49,541 bases of DNA from Cryobacterium sp. M96. GTDB taxonomy: Bacteria > Actinomycetota > Actinomycetes > Actinomycetales > Microbacteriaceae. The position numbers and the translations under genes are program-made. The notes under the pieces were generated by a model, which saw only the letters and a list, made by a program, of their open reading frames with translations, searched no databases and was not told the origin of the DNA. The DNA is taken from the NCBI RefSeq assembly GCF_002929845.1, contig NZ_PJJS01000032.1, positions 1 to 49,541 on the forward strand, given 5' to 3'. Each line of letters starts with the position of its first letter. Within the stretch, counting starts at the first letter, position 1. Positions 1-8,148 of this stretch are shown in pieces.

Positions 1-2
1 AC

Positions 3-140
3 GGCACGCTTGAGTGGACGTCGCCGACCGGGCGCACGTTCGTGAGTGAGCCGGCCACGGTCATCCGCTCGGCGTCGCCTGCGCCGTCGCCCGCCGCACC
101 CGGTCGGGATGCCCAGTCAGGGGAGCCCACGCCGTTCTGA
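3..140 (+). pseudogene. 3' end of a DUF222/HNH endonuclease gene, cut by the window edge
   Basis: An open frame enters from the left edge and ends at TGA 138-140. It begins LEWTSPTGRTFVSEPATVIR, the usual C-terminus of actinobacterial 13E12-type DUF222/HNH proteins just after the HNH fold, followed by a proline- and alanine-rich tail. The HNH residues would lie outside the window, so I cannot tell whether the gene is intact; it is entered as a fragment. The same segment recurs at about 49010-49070 in a clearly dead copy. These proteins are a multicopy family in this clade. Confidence 0.75.
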
Positions 141-697
141 GGACGCGCGCGGCAGATACGCGAAACCGACCAGGAGTGCACCCGCGAACCATCCGCCAAG
201 CGGAGCGCCGACCGGTAGTTACAGGAGAAGCACTGTTCCGACCAGGATCAGTATCCGGCGAGCACGGCGAAGAGACGCATCCCGTAAAGGAAAACGAACG
301 GCAGATAATGCGCACCGACGATGATCATGCTTGCCGGGAAGAACAGGTTCGGTTCGGTCAGTCCCAGGGCAACGGCCACGAGCATGCCCGAAGGGACGGT
401 GAATGCGATCTGCGTCGCGAGCGCCGCCATCGGATGGCCCTTGGGCAATGCCGCTGGCCCGCCGGCGGTTCGAAGCGTGAGCGTCGTCAGGGGAAAAATC
501 AGCATCCCACCCAGGAACAGCGTTGCGATCGATGCGCCTGGCGACAATCAAGTCGCCACGGCCGCCGCGATCAGCCACAGTGTGCCTGAAACCAATTGAC
601 CGACGAAGCCGCCGCGGTAGACACGTCGAACGTCCGCCTGAGCCTCATCAATCCGCACAACGGCATCGTCCCACGAGTCGGCCGCTGGCCTGTCCAC
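117..697 (-). pseudogene. Decayed DUF7010-like membrane protein
   Basis: Stitched minus-strand frames give one membrane protein. The best stretch (about 547-248) has hydrophobic segments with FLGGMLIFP and IIVGAHYLPFVFLYGMR, resembling my recollection of the DUF7010 family. Upstream, the same frame reads RRVYRGGFVGQLVSGTLWLIA and then meets a TGA near 550. Near 245 the frame shifts, and a TAA near 210 interrupts the tail, which ends at 117-119. With at least three lesions it is not functional. The proposed GTG start at 697 is only the first in-frame candidate. Its 3' end overlaps the HNH fragment on the other strand. Family name is from memory; the membrane character and the disruptions are visible. 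Confidence 0.5.
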
Positions 698-795
698 ACG
701 CTTGTTGGTCGGGCGTGACAGACCGGGTCATCCCGTCGTCTTGTCAGGTCCGAACGACGAGCAGAGCACGTCGCGCCCCAGCTGTGCAGTGGAGA

Positions 796-1066
796 TATCT
801 CTCGTTTCGTGATGCCGGACTCGCGGGCGGACTCGGTGCGAACGACAGCGGCCTCACGGCGAGCGGCAGGCACTATGAGCACGGTGTAGACGACGCCGAC
901 GAGTAGCAGGATTCCACCGTCGAGCCGCGTGAGTAGCCCATCCCCGGTGAAGATCAACATCAGAGCGGATGCGCCGACGATCGTCGGCAGAAATGGTACC
1001 GACCGCGACCACCGTGACGCCGATCAGGGCGAGCAAGCCGATGACGAACTCACCCAGCACAATCAT
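796..1066 (-). pseudogene. Remnant of a CaCA-family calcium/sodium antiporter
   Basis: Two minus-strand pieces in different frames look like parts of one K+-independent Ca2+/Na+ exchanger (YrbG type). The first, starting at ATG 1066, has GVTVVAVGT, which matches the alpha-repeat motif normally followed by STPEL. The second (about 1000-830) has TIVGASALML and TRLDGGILLLVGVVYTV, which in full proteins lies some 60 or more residues further on. The join lies at about 985-995 and is out of frame, so the middle was deleted; the second half of the gene is also gone. No stop closes it cleanly. Inference from motif order. Confidence 0.5.
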
Positions 1067-1229
1067 GCGTTGAGACTACTCACGGACTTGCCCGGGCACC
1101 CAAAAAACCGGTGAGGTTGACGCGTGGTCCGCATTAGGACTCATGATGAGAAAATCGCTCACCCGGACCCATCCCTCCGGTGCCTGATCGCCGAACGCTT
1201 ACGCGTCAGGGTTGGGTGAGGCCAGTACC

Positions 1230-1364
1230 TCAGAGCAAGTCCTCCGTTCCGGCAGCACCGACTGTCGTGATCAGGTCGACGGAGAGTGCCGAGCCGAGCC
1301 GAACAGACAGCATGGCCGTGACACCAAGCGCCGAGGCGGGAATCGGGATGCTGCGTTGGCTCAT
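1230..1364 (-). pseudogene. N-terminal stub of an EamA/RhtA-type exporter
   Basis: A 44-codon reading frame begins one base after the stop of the B3/B4 gene. IPASALGVTAMLSVRLGSAL is the first transmembrane segment of threonine/homoserine exporter RhtA-like EamA proteins, which normally run to about 290 residues. It ends at TGA 1232-1230, where WLRLS would be expected, and no downstream continuation is recognisable. It was probably the third gene of an operon with the regulator and the B3/B4 protein. Truncated and presumably dead. Confidence 0.6.
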
Positions 1365-1365
1365 G

Positions 1366-2103
1366 TCAGGCATTTCCGGACAGTGCGTTTGCTCCGAGCC
1401 GGCGCTGCGCGACCTGGACGTTCGAGCCGAGACGAGTGAGCTCCCGCTCGAGCTCCCGAGCTGCTGCCAATAGTGCGTCGTCGTCGAGCGGTTCGAGTGC
1501 GTCGAGGATGAACAGGGCGCTGGTGGTGGTGTCGGTGAGCTGGGTGCGACGTGCTTGACGCCAGTTCCAGCGTCGACACGTCACACCGCCCGCGTCGGTC
1601 CACACGACCTCCCCGGCGTCGGGATACTCAGTCACGGATGCGCCCTCGGACATGATCTCGAAAGGTTCCGACCCGGTTGCGCGGATCAGGCGTGGTGCTC
1701 CGACGTAGTGCGCTAGGTCCTCCCCGCCGAGCGGTACCACGTGCAGAATCGAGATTGCGTTGTACAGGTCCGTGAGTCGATTCACGCGGGGCAGCCCGGA
1801 TGCCGCGCGGCGCATAAGCGCCTCCAGACTGTTGCGGGTGCGCTGCGGCTTCGCACCGAACGCCCGGTACGCCTGGCGCCACGCGGCAATGTGCGGAACC
1901 TCCTCGACAGCCTGTTGCTGGAGAGTGGAGCGGGCTGCCTCTTCCGCCGCGAGGAGCAGCGCCTCGCTTGCCTCATCACTCGGGCCGGGCTCGAGTCCAT
2001 CGACAGCGACCAACACCGCCCGGTAATCGGGCCGTAACGCAAAGACGTCATCGTCGACTCGGGCGGCGTCGAGGAACGTGTTCAAGGCCGTCTGCTCAGG
2101 CAT
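1366..2103 (-). CDS. B3/B4 tRNA-binding-domain protein
   Basis: Full-length protein of about 245 residues with the B3/B4 fold of phenylalanyl-tRNA synthetase beta, found in stand-alone proteins thought to check or bind tRNA or amino acids; the substrate is unknown. Seen: EVPHIAAWRQAYRAFG, then SLEALMRRAASGLPRVN and LTDLYNAISI, the typical core of this family. The ATG at 2103 overlaps the end of the upstream cupin gene by 8 bases, indicating translational coupling; an upstream ATG at 2145 would overlap much more and is less likely. It lies between a split XRE/cupin regulator and a truncated EamA exporter, an arrangement that suggests amino-acid-related regulation and export. Appears intact. 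Confidence 0.75.
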   Translation of the reverse strand: MPEQTALNTFLDAARVDDDVFALRPDYRAVLVAVDGLEPGPSDEASEALLLAAEEAARSTLQQQAVEEVPHIAAWRQAYRAFGAKPQRTRNSLEALMRRAASGLPRVNRLTDLYNAISILHVVPLGGEDLAHYVGAPRLIRATGSEPFEIMSEGASVTEYPDAGEVVWTDAGGVTCRRWNWRQARRTQLTDTTTSALFILDALEPLDDDALLAAARELERELTRLGSNVQVAQRRLGANALSGNA

Positions 2104-2467
2104 CAACGCGTTCCGTTCGGGTAGCCGAGCCGACGCCCGGGTCAAACACTGTCAGTGAGAATCGTGCTGCGTGCGGGCCGGCGTTGACGTAGGAATGGGC
2201 TACGTCGCCGGGGAAGGAGAGCGCGTCGCGATCGTTGAGCGTGATCGTCTCTTCTCCCGACGAAATCGAGATCGTTCCCAGGTGTACCTGCACGAGTTTT
2301 CTCGTACCGGCCGTATGCGGTTCACTCACATGTCGATCGCCTGCTTCGAGGGTCCAGTCCCACAGTTCGACGACGTTCGGCGGTATAGTCCCCGCGACGA
2401 GCACTCCGCGCCCGCCGTGCGCGCCGGTCCACAGCACCGTGCCCTCGCCCCTTCGGGTAACTTTCAT
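2096..2467 (-). CDS. Cupin half of a split XRE-cupin regulator
   Basis: A 123-residue beta-rich cupin domain: HTAGTRKLVQVHLGTISIS, then LNDRDALSFPGDVAHSYVN, the two conserved sugar- or amino-acid-sensing cupin strands. In most relatives this domain is fused behind an XRE helix-turn-helix in one protein of about 180-200 residues. Here its ATG at 2467 overlaps the stop of the HTH frame by four bases (ATGA), so it is either translated by coupling as a separate subunit or is the second half of a frameshifted gene. No separate SD sequence is evident. The frame is otherwise intact to TGA 2098-2096. Confidence 0.6.
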   Translation of the reverse strand: MKVTRRGEGTVLWTGAHGGRGVLVAGTIPPNVVELWDWTLEAGDRHVSEPHTAGTRKLVQVHLGTISISSGEETITLNDRDALSFPGDVAHSYVNAGPHAARFSLTVFDPGVGSATRTERVDA

Positions 2468-2697
2468 CCGCTTCGGGGCGGTTCGACCAGATCGGGGAGG
2501 CCCACGCCGAGGGCGCCACTGATCCGGAGCAGTGTCCCTACGCTCGGGTTCGCGGCACCCTGCTCGATGTTGACCAGCATTCGGCGACTCACCCCGGTGC
2601 CTTCCGCCAGCTGGTCAAGAGTCCACCGACGTTGTTGACGTTCGTGTTTGACGCGTACACCGATGGCGGTTGCAAGTTCCGCAGCACTTTTCTCCAT
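2464..2697 (-). CDS. XRE-type HTH half of a split XRE-cupin regulator
   Basis: About 77 residues from ATG 2697. The helix-turn-helix is clear: RRWTLDQLAEGTGVSRRML and IEQGAANPSVGTLLRISGAL, typical of SutR-like XRE regulators. The frame stops at TGA 2466-2464, exactly where the fused cupin would follow, and the cupin continues in the next frame from an overlapping ATG. An upstream ATG at 2715 lies inside a perfect palindrome and is less likely. At the 2697 start there is no SD sequence, so the message may be leaderless. Likely autoregulated through the palindrome just upstream. The DNA-binding domain appears intact. Confidence 0.65.
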   Translation of the reverse strand: MEKSAAELATAIGVRVKHERQQRRWTLDQLAEGTGVSRRMLVNIEQGAANPSVGTLLRISGALGVGLPDLVEPPRSG

Positions 2698-2698
2698 A

Positions 2699-2716
2699 AG
2701 TGCACGATAGTGCACT
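2699..2716. promoter_or_regulatory. Perfect 7+4+7 palindrome before the XRE gene, probable operator
   Basis: AGTGCAC-GATA-GTGCACT ends two bases upstream of the ATG at 2697. Its place directly before an HTH gene suggests an autoregulatory operator overlapping the -10 region of a leaderless promoter. The palindrome is seen; its function is inferred. Confidence 0.55.
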
Positions 2717-2762
2717 ATTGGTACATCAATCAGAGTTTTCCCTCGGGTACCAACAGTTGGTC

Positions 2763-3621
2763 TCAGTGGGGGAGGATGACGATCTTGCCGATGTGTCGTC
2801 GCTCGGAGAACTCCGTTTGGGCTTTGGCGATCTCGGTCAGGGCAAACGTGCTGCTGACCTGAGGACTGACCTGCCCGCCGCGTGCAAGCTCGACGAGCCG
2901 ACGAAAATGAACCCGGGTGTGCATCGAGGATCCGATCAGCTGCGCATTGTGAAGATAGAGGCGGCGGAGGTCGAAGTCGATCACCGGCCCCGCCACAGCA
3001 CCCGCGATCACCCAGCGCCCGTTGTCCCGAAGCATCGGCATCATGGTGGAGACCCCCGGTCCACCGGCGATGTCAGCAACCACGTCCAACCCCGCCGGAT
3101 GCTCCCGTCACGAGCACGGTTTCGCCGCCTCGCACGTTGGCACGTTCGAGAATTCCGATTGCGGTGCCGAATGCCACAGGCAGGCACGCCAGCTGCTCAT
3201 CCGATAGCGGGGAATCCTGTACGTCATGAGCATGGATGGCATCCACGGAGACGTACTGCGCGAACCCGCCATCGGCCTCGCTACCCTTGTACCCCACCGG
3301 AGACGCATTTTCGCTTTCGCATCCGTAGATAGCCGGGACCACGAGCACCCGGCGACTCAACAGTTCTTCGGTCACACCATGACCCACCTCGACGATAATG
3401 CCGGTGATATCCCCACCCTGAATGCGCGGAAAATCAAACGCACCCAGTCAGCCGGCCTGCGCCGTGGGATTTTCCGGCAACCCATATGCTCCCTGGCGCG
3501 TCCAAATGTCTGTGTTGTTGACGGCAGCCGCTGTTACTTTCACCAGAACCTGATGGTCCTGCGGCCGCGGCCGGAGCCAATCGTGGTGCAATTCCAATGC
3601 TTCGGGGCCACCGAATCTCAT
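2763..3621 (-). pseudogene. Zinc-type alcohol dehydrogenase-like protein (MDR family), disrupted
   Basis: The parts line up as one MDR oxidoreductase. Positions 3621-3447 give [10 protein letters not shown], then [24 protein letters not shown] at about 3446 stands where TGG is expected. The same frame then continues with [21 protein letters not shown] and ends the cofactor motif at VTGASGGVG near 3090. The next frame resumes with DVVADIAGG, skipping roughly 40-45 residues of the Rossmann fold, and runs to TGA 2763-2765. It therefore has one nonsense codon and one out-of-frame internal deletion. Dead gene; the substrate cannot be inferred. Confidence 0.8.
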
Positions 3622-3626
3622 CCATA

Positions 3627-3735
3627 TTTCGGGTTGCCAACGAGGGCATCGCCTTCACCGAACGAGTTCCTGCCCACCGTGCACGGGTTCGACGCTTTCT
3701 TCGGCAACCTCTACCACTTTAATGCCGAGGAGGAG
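3627..3735 (+). pseudogene. Arylsulfatase scrap with internal deletion
   Basis: Two short pieces in different frames both match type I sulfatases. [11 protein letters not shown] (3627-3659) corresponds to the N-terminal stretch that normally reads IDRLANEG-FT before the formylglycine region. [20 protein letters not shown] followed by NAEEE (3661-3735) lies about 100 residues further on in full proteins. The formylglycine motif CxPSR or CTAGR that should lie between them is absent, so the catalytic centre was deleted. Nothing downstream continues the protein. It is head-to-head with the dead alcohol dehydrogenase. Confidence 0.65.
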
Positions 3736-3811
3736 ACGGAAACCGACCGCCGCCGTCGTGCAAAGTCAGATCGGGCATACCCCAGTGTCTCGCGCAACCG
3801 TTCCTGCCGTT

Positions 3812-5164
3812 TCAGTCCTCCAGAGCCTCGCCCCGTTTCTCGGGGAGTCCAAGAGCGCCGAGTGCAGCGACCACGAAGAACATTGCGAAGACCGTGAAAA
3901 GAATTGCGGTCCCGCCCATCTCGCGCAGCATCGGCACGGCCAGCGGAGCCAGGATCGCGGCGATCCGTCCAACGCCGGCTGCCCAGCCGGCCCCGGTGGC
4001 ACGGATGCGGGTCGGGTACAGCTCCGGGGTCACTGCGTAGAGCGCTCCCCACGCACCCAGGTTAAAAAAGGAAAGCAGCATGCCGGCACCGATCACCTGG
4101 GTGGCATCGCCGGCTACCGCGAATAACGCCGCTGCAAGTGCCGAGCCGGCAAGGAATACGGCCAGTGTCCTGCGCCGTCCCCAACGCTCGATGAGGTACG
4201 CCGAAGCGGCATAACCCGGCAGTTGGGCCACGGTGATGATCAGCGTGTACGCGAAGGAGCGAACGAGCGAGTATCCCGACGCGACCAGGATGGTCGGAAG
4301 CCAGATGAAGGCGCCATAGTAGGAGAAGTTCACGCAGAACCAGACCAGCCACAGCGCACCGGTTCGGCGACGCAGGCCGCGCGACCACAGCGCGGTGACG
4401 CGTGTCCGGGAACCGGTTTTGTTCGGCCCCTCACCTGTCTTTGCGGGGCGCGCAGAATCATAGGGTCCGGCGGTGATTCCGGCGGACTTTTCGAAACGTC
4501 GGACGGTCGACTCCGCCTCAGAGAGGCGGCCACGCGACTCGAGGAAGCGAACCGATTCCGGCAGCCGAAGGCGCACGACCACCGCGTACACGGCCGGAAC
4601 CGCTCCGACAGCCAGTGCCCAGCGCCAGCCGTCGGCCGATGACGGTACGACCAGGTACCCGATGACCGCGGAAACGGTCCAGCCAATGGCCCAGAAGGAT
4701 TCGAGGATGACGATGATGCGGCCGCGAATTCGTGGAGGCGCGAACTCGCTCACGAGCGTCGAAGCGACCGGGAGCTCACCGCCAAGACCGAGCCCCACGA
4801 TAAATCGCCATGCAATGAGTACGGCCACAGTCTCGGACAGTGCCGACGCTCCCGTCGCGAGACCGTAAACGAGAAGGGTGAGAGCGAAAACCTGGCGTCG
4901 GCCGATACGGTCGGCCAGCAAACCACCGAGAACTGCACCAATGGCCATACCGACGAACCCGGCGGATGCGATCCAGGACAGCTCCACGTCGGAGACTTGC
5001 CATTGCACCGCCAATTGTGCCAGAACGAAAGAAATGAGTCCAACGTCCATCGCATCAAGAGCCCAGCCCAGGCCGGAACCCACAAGCACACGGCGGTGCT
5101 CCCGGGTGAACGGCAGCGCATCCAATCGCTCGGATCGACTGGGGCGTGCGCGAACTTCAGGCAT
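3812..5164 (-). CDS. MFS transporter, NiaP/YceI-like
   Basis: Intact 450-residue major facilitator with 12 predicted membrane segments. [16 protein letters not shown] in TM1, [14 protein letters not shown] in loop 2-3, and [18 protein letters not shown] followed by [20 protein letters not shown] are close to Bacillus YceI/NiaP, a niacin transporter subfamily within the aromatic acid/sugar symporter group. The central cytoplasmic loop (about 205-255) is polar, as usual. The substrate could be nicotinate or another small aromatic acid; no nicotinate riboswitch or NiaR-like gene is adjacent. It is divergent from malate synthase G with a 188-base gap. Transport family high confidence, substrate uncertain. 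Confidence 0.85.
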   Translation of the reverse strand: MPEVRARPSRSERLDALPFTREHRRVLVGSGLGWALDAMDVGLISFVLAQLAVQWQVSDVELSWIASAGFVGMAIGAVLGGLLADRIGRRQVFALTLLVYGLATGASALSETVAVLIAWRFIVGLGLGGELPVASTLVSEFAPPRIRGRIIVILESFWAIGWTVSAVIGYLVVPSSADGWRWALAVGAVPAVYAVVVRLRLPESVRFLESRGRLSEAESTVRRFEKSAGITAGPYDSARPAKTGEGPNKTGSRTRVTALWSRGLRRRTGALWLVWFCVNFSYYGAFIWLPTILVASGYSLVRSFAYTLIITVAQLPGYAASAYLIERWGRRRTLAVFLAGSALAAALFAVAGDATQVIGAGMLLSFFNLGAWGALYAVTPELYPTRIRATGAGWAAGVGRIAAILAPLAVPMLREMGGTAILFTVFAMFFVVAALGALGLPEKRGEALED

Positions 5165-5352
5165 CAGGTTCCCAATTCAGCGTTTGTGACCAGGCGGCGA
5201 ACTGAGGGTGAAGCGTCTGCCGGATAATTGAACCCTATTGCACGAGACCTGCCCGACGTGAGTGTGTCAAGGAGCGGCGGCGCCGGGGTGCGAGACTGGC
5301 CAGACACAGTCGGCCGAGCGGGCGTACCCGCACTAGCCCAAGGAGTTCAACG

Positions 5353-7581
5353 ATGAACACACCCACCACAGCATCCGTCCCAGCGCCTACTGCTGGCCTC
5401 TCCGCCCGCGTCGAACGAGCAGATCTCGATGTCGCCTCTTCATTCGCCGCGTTCGTCGAGAACGAGGCGCTGCAGGGAACCGGCATCACCGCGGACGCCT
5501 TTTGGCTTGGGCTGAGCACGCTGATCAGCGACCTCACTCCCCGGAACACTGAGTTGCTCGGCATCAGGGATGACCTGCAGGCCCAGATCGATGCCTTCCA
5601 CCGGGCTAACCCCGGCCAGCCTGACCCCGGTGAGTACCGTGCTTTCCTCACCAGGATCGGGTACCTCGCGCCCGAACCCGGGGACTTCACCATCACCACC
5701 TCGAACGTCGATGTGGAGATCGCGTCGCAGGCGGGACCCCAGCTTGTCGTTCCGCTGCTCAACGCGCGGTTCGCTGTCAACGCGGCGAACGCCCGCTGGG
5801 GTTCGCTTTACGACGCGCTGTACGGCACTGACGCGATATCCGATGACGGCGGTGCGTCCCGGGCGGATTCCTACAACGCCGTCCGCGGCGGACGGGTGAT
5901 CGCGCGCGGACGGGCTCTGCTTGACCAGGCCATCCCACTCGAACGGGGCTCGCACGCTGATGCCGTCGCTTACCGAGTCGAGAACGGTGCGCTGATCGTG
6001 GCTTTGAAAGACGGATCATCCGCTGTCCTGGCGTCGCCCTCGGCGCTGGTCGGCTACAGGGGAGAGGCTTTGGAACCGTCGTCCGTGCTCTTCCGACATC
6101 ACGGACTGCACCTCGACGTGACCATTGATCGCAGCGCACCTATCGGGGCCACGGACAGCGCGGGCATCCAGGACATCGTGCTCGAGTCCGCTGTCACCAC
6201 GATCATGGACCTCGAAGACTCGGTTGCCGCAGTCGACGCCGACGACAAGGTACTCGGCTACCGCAACTGGCGCGAACTCATGCGCGGCAGACTGAATGAG
6301 ACCGTCAGGAAGGGCGCCGGCGTCTTCACGCGCACCATGAACGGCGACCGCGTCTACACCGTTCCTACCGGCGGCGAGTTGACGCTGCACGGCCGAAGCC
6401 TGCTGCTGGTGCGCAACGTCGGGCACCTGATGCAGACCGACACCGTGCGGGATGCGTCCGGCGCCGAGGTGTTCGAAGGAATCCTCGACGCGGTGCTGAC
6501 CGTTCTCGGTTCGTTCCCCGACCTCGTCGGCGAGGCCCGCGGCGGCAACTCACGCACCGGCTCGGTCTACATCGTCAAGCCGAAAATGCACGGCCCCCAC
6601 GAGGTCGCGTTCACCGTCGACCTGTTCGCCCGGGTGGAGCAGCTCCTCGGCCTGCCCCCACTCACCGTGAAGATCGGGATCATGGACGAAGAACGGCGAA
6701 CGACGCTCAACTTGCGGGCCTGTATCGCCGTTGCCGCCGAGCGAATCGTCTTCATCAACACGGGATTCCTCGATCGCACGGGCGACGAGATCCACACCTC
6801 CATGCACGCCGGGCCAGTGGCCACCAAGGGCTTGATACGTTCCATGCCCTTCATGGCTGCCTACGAGAACGCGAATGTCGACGCCGGTCTCGCGGCGGGC
6901 TTTCCCGGCCGTGCCCAGATCGGCAAGGGCATGTGGGCCATGCCCGATCTCATGCACGACATGCTCGAGCAGAAGATTGCGCACCCCCGTTCCGGTGCAA
7001 CCACAGCCTGGGTCCCGTCTCCCACAGCGGCGACGCTGCATGCGATCCACTATCACGAGGTCAACGTGGCCGCCCGTCAACACGAACTGGCCGGACGGAC
7101 ACGCCAGGCCCTGGACCCGATTCTCGTCCTCCCTCTCTCCGAGCGAGACCTCAGCGATGAGGAGCGCCTGACCGAGCTGAACAACAACGTTCAGTCGATC
7201 CTCGGCTACGTCGTTCGATGGGTCGATCAAGGGGTCGGGTGTTCCAAGGTTCCGGACATCCACGGCGTGGGGCTCATGGAGGACCGTGCGACGCTGCGCA
7301 TTTCCAGTCAACTCCTCGCGAACTGGCTCACCCACGGCGTCATCAGCAAGACGGATGTCGACGCCAGCCTCGGGCGACTGGCGGCGGTCGTCGATGCACA
7401 GAATTCCGATGACCCGACCTATGAAGCGCTGATCGGCAGAACCGGGCCTGGGCTCGCGTTTCTGGCCGCCCGCCAACTCATCATCGACGGTGCATCCTCA
7501 CCCAACGGATACACCGAGCCGATCCTCCACCAGGTCCGGAGGGCAAAGAAGCGTCAGGCTCCCGCGCGTCATTTGCTCTAA
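5353..7581 (+). CDS. glcB: Malate synthase G
   Basis: 742 residues, the normal length for isoform G, which condenses glyoxylate and acetyl-CoA to malate in the cytosol. Seen: [16 protein letters not shown] with the acidic Mg-binding residues, [32 protein letters not shown], and [21 protein letters not shown] followed by [15 protein letters not shown] near the C-terminal active-site cap. AAGGAG lies seven bases before ATG 5353. No isocitrate lyase gene is in the window, so whether it serves the glyoxylate shunt or glycolate use is unknown. It stands alone between an MFS gene and a gene-poor stretch. No defects. Confidence 0.97.
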   Translation: MNTPTTASVPAPTAGLSARVERADLDVASSFAAFVENEALQGTGITADAFWLGLSTLISDLTPRNTELLGIRDDLQAQIDAFHRANPGQPDPGEYRAFLTRIGYLAPEPGDFTITTSNVDVEIASQAGPQLVVPLLNARFAVNAANARWGSLYDALYGTDAISDDGGASRADSYNAVRGGRVIARGRALLDQAIPLERGSHADAVAYRVENGALIVALKDGSSAVLASPSALVGYRGEALEPSSVLFRHHGLHLDVTIDRSAPIGATDSAGIQDIVLESAVTTIMDLEDSVAAVDADDKVLGYRNWRELMRGRLNETVRKGAGVFTRTMNGDRVYTVPTGGELTLHGRSLLLVRNVGHLMQTDTVRDASGAEVFEGILDAVLTVLGSFPDLVGEARGGNSRTGSVYIVKPKMHGPHEVAFTVDLFARVEQLLGLPPLTVKIGIMDEERRTTLNLRACIAVAAERIVFINTGFLDRTGDEIHTSMHAGPVATKGLIRSMPFMAAYENANVDAGLAAGFPGRAQIGKGMWAMPDLMHDMLEQKIAHPRSGATTAWVPSPTAATLHAIHYHEVNVAARQHELAGRTRQALDPILVLPLSERDLSDEERLTELNNNVQSILGYVVRWVDQGVGCSKVPDIHGVGLMEDRATLRISSQLLANWLTHGVISKTDVDASLGRLAAVVDAQNSDDPTYEALIGRTGPGLAFLAARQLIIDGASSPNGYTEPILHQVRRAKKRQAPARHLL

Positions 7582-7615
7582 CGGAACCTCATGCGGGCGG
7601 GTTGCAGTGCGGCAG

Positions 7616-7641
7616 CCGCCGGTGGCATACCTTCCCGGCGG
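7616..7641 (+). terminator. Weak hairpin after malate synthase
   Basis: CCGCCGG pairs with CCGGCGG across a 12-base loop, 34 bases after the glcB stop. There is no T tract, so the terminator role is only possible. Confidence 0.3.
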
Positions 7642-7644
7642 GAC

Positions 7645-7800
7645 CTACTTGATGCCGCCGGTTGGGCGTCCATCGAGCAGGTTGCTGGTGAACCTCGCGA
7701 CGTCGTCCCGAAATTCGGCATAGGCGCTTGGGGCGGGCCCCTCCGAACGGACGAACACGTCCACTGCCTCGAGCGCTGAGGTGACGATGGAACGAGGTGA
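7645..7800 (-). pseudogene. Unrecognised 3' coding remnant
   Basis: The minus frame ending at TAG 7647-7645 has protein-like composition: ALEAVDVFVRSEGPAPSAYA, then FRDDVARFTSNLLDGRPTGG. It stays open upstream into a CG-repeat region but has no convincing start or SD sequence. I do not recognise the family. It may be the end of a gene lost by deletion, which would fit the other relics here, or chance. Confidence 0.3.
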
Positions 7801-8136
7801 GCGCACTTCCCCTGATGAGTTTTCAGTTCGCCCGTCGCGCGCGCGCGCCCTTGTGCACAGGGAGAATCAACCGGTCGGCGTCTCGCGAATCATCTCCGAG
7901 CGCAGGTCACGAATTACACGCCAGTCAGAATGATCTGTTGATCGGATCGAGAACCCCTATGTGCTCACCCGTTCATTCACGCCATTGAGCGATGCGAATT
8001 CACCGCCAGCTAGCGCTGCACTTCACTGACTTTTCTTTGGCTTTGGAAAGTGCGTTTCGCAGGGTTTCGGAGCAGTCGAATGGAATCAGTCAGGATAGAG
8101 TGAATCCGTAACTATGGATATGCTAATAAGCATTGG

Positions 8137-8142
8137 TATACT
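8137..8142 (+). promoter_or_regulatory. -10 box of a leaderless promoter for the Fic gene
   Basis: TATACT lies six bases upstream of the ATG at 8149, so transcription would begin at or next to the start codon. No SD sequence precedes the ATG, which agrees with a leaderless message. No clear -35 hexamer is seen. Confidence 0.5.
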
Positions 8143-8148
8143 CAACAC

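Larger units (their letters stand above)
7582..8148. other. Gene-poor stretch between glcB and the Fic gene
   Basis: No intact gene seen. It contains a weak hairpin just after glcB (7616-7641), a possible minus-strand gene tail ending at 7645, an alternating CG run near 7839-7850, and a distinctly AT-richer part from about 7880 to 8148 that leads into the Fic promoter. Confidence 0.5.

Noticed and set aside
34..140. Window ends as possible borders of a mobile element because of related sequence
   Set aside because: The shared sequence is the C-terminus of a multicopy protein family, not terminal inverted repeats; no integrase or transposase is present.
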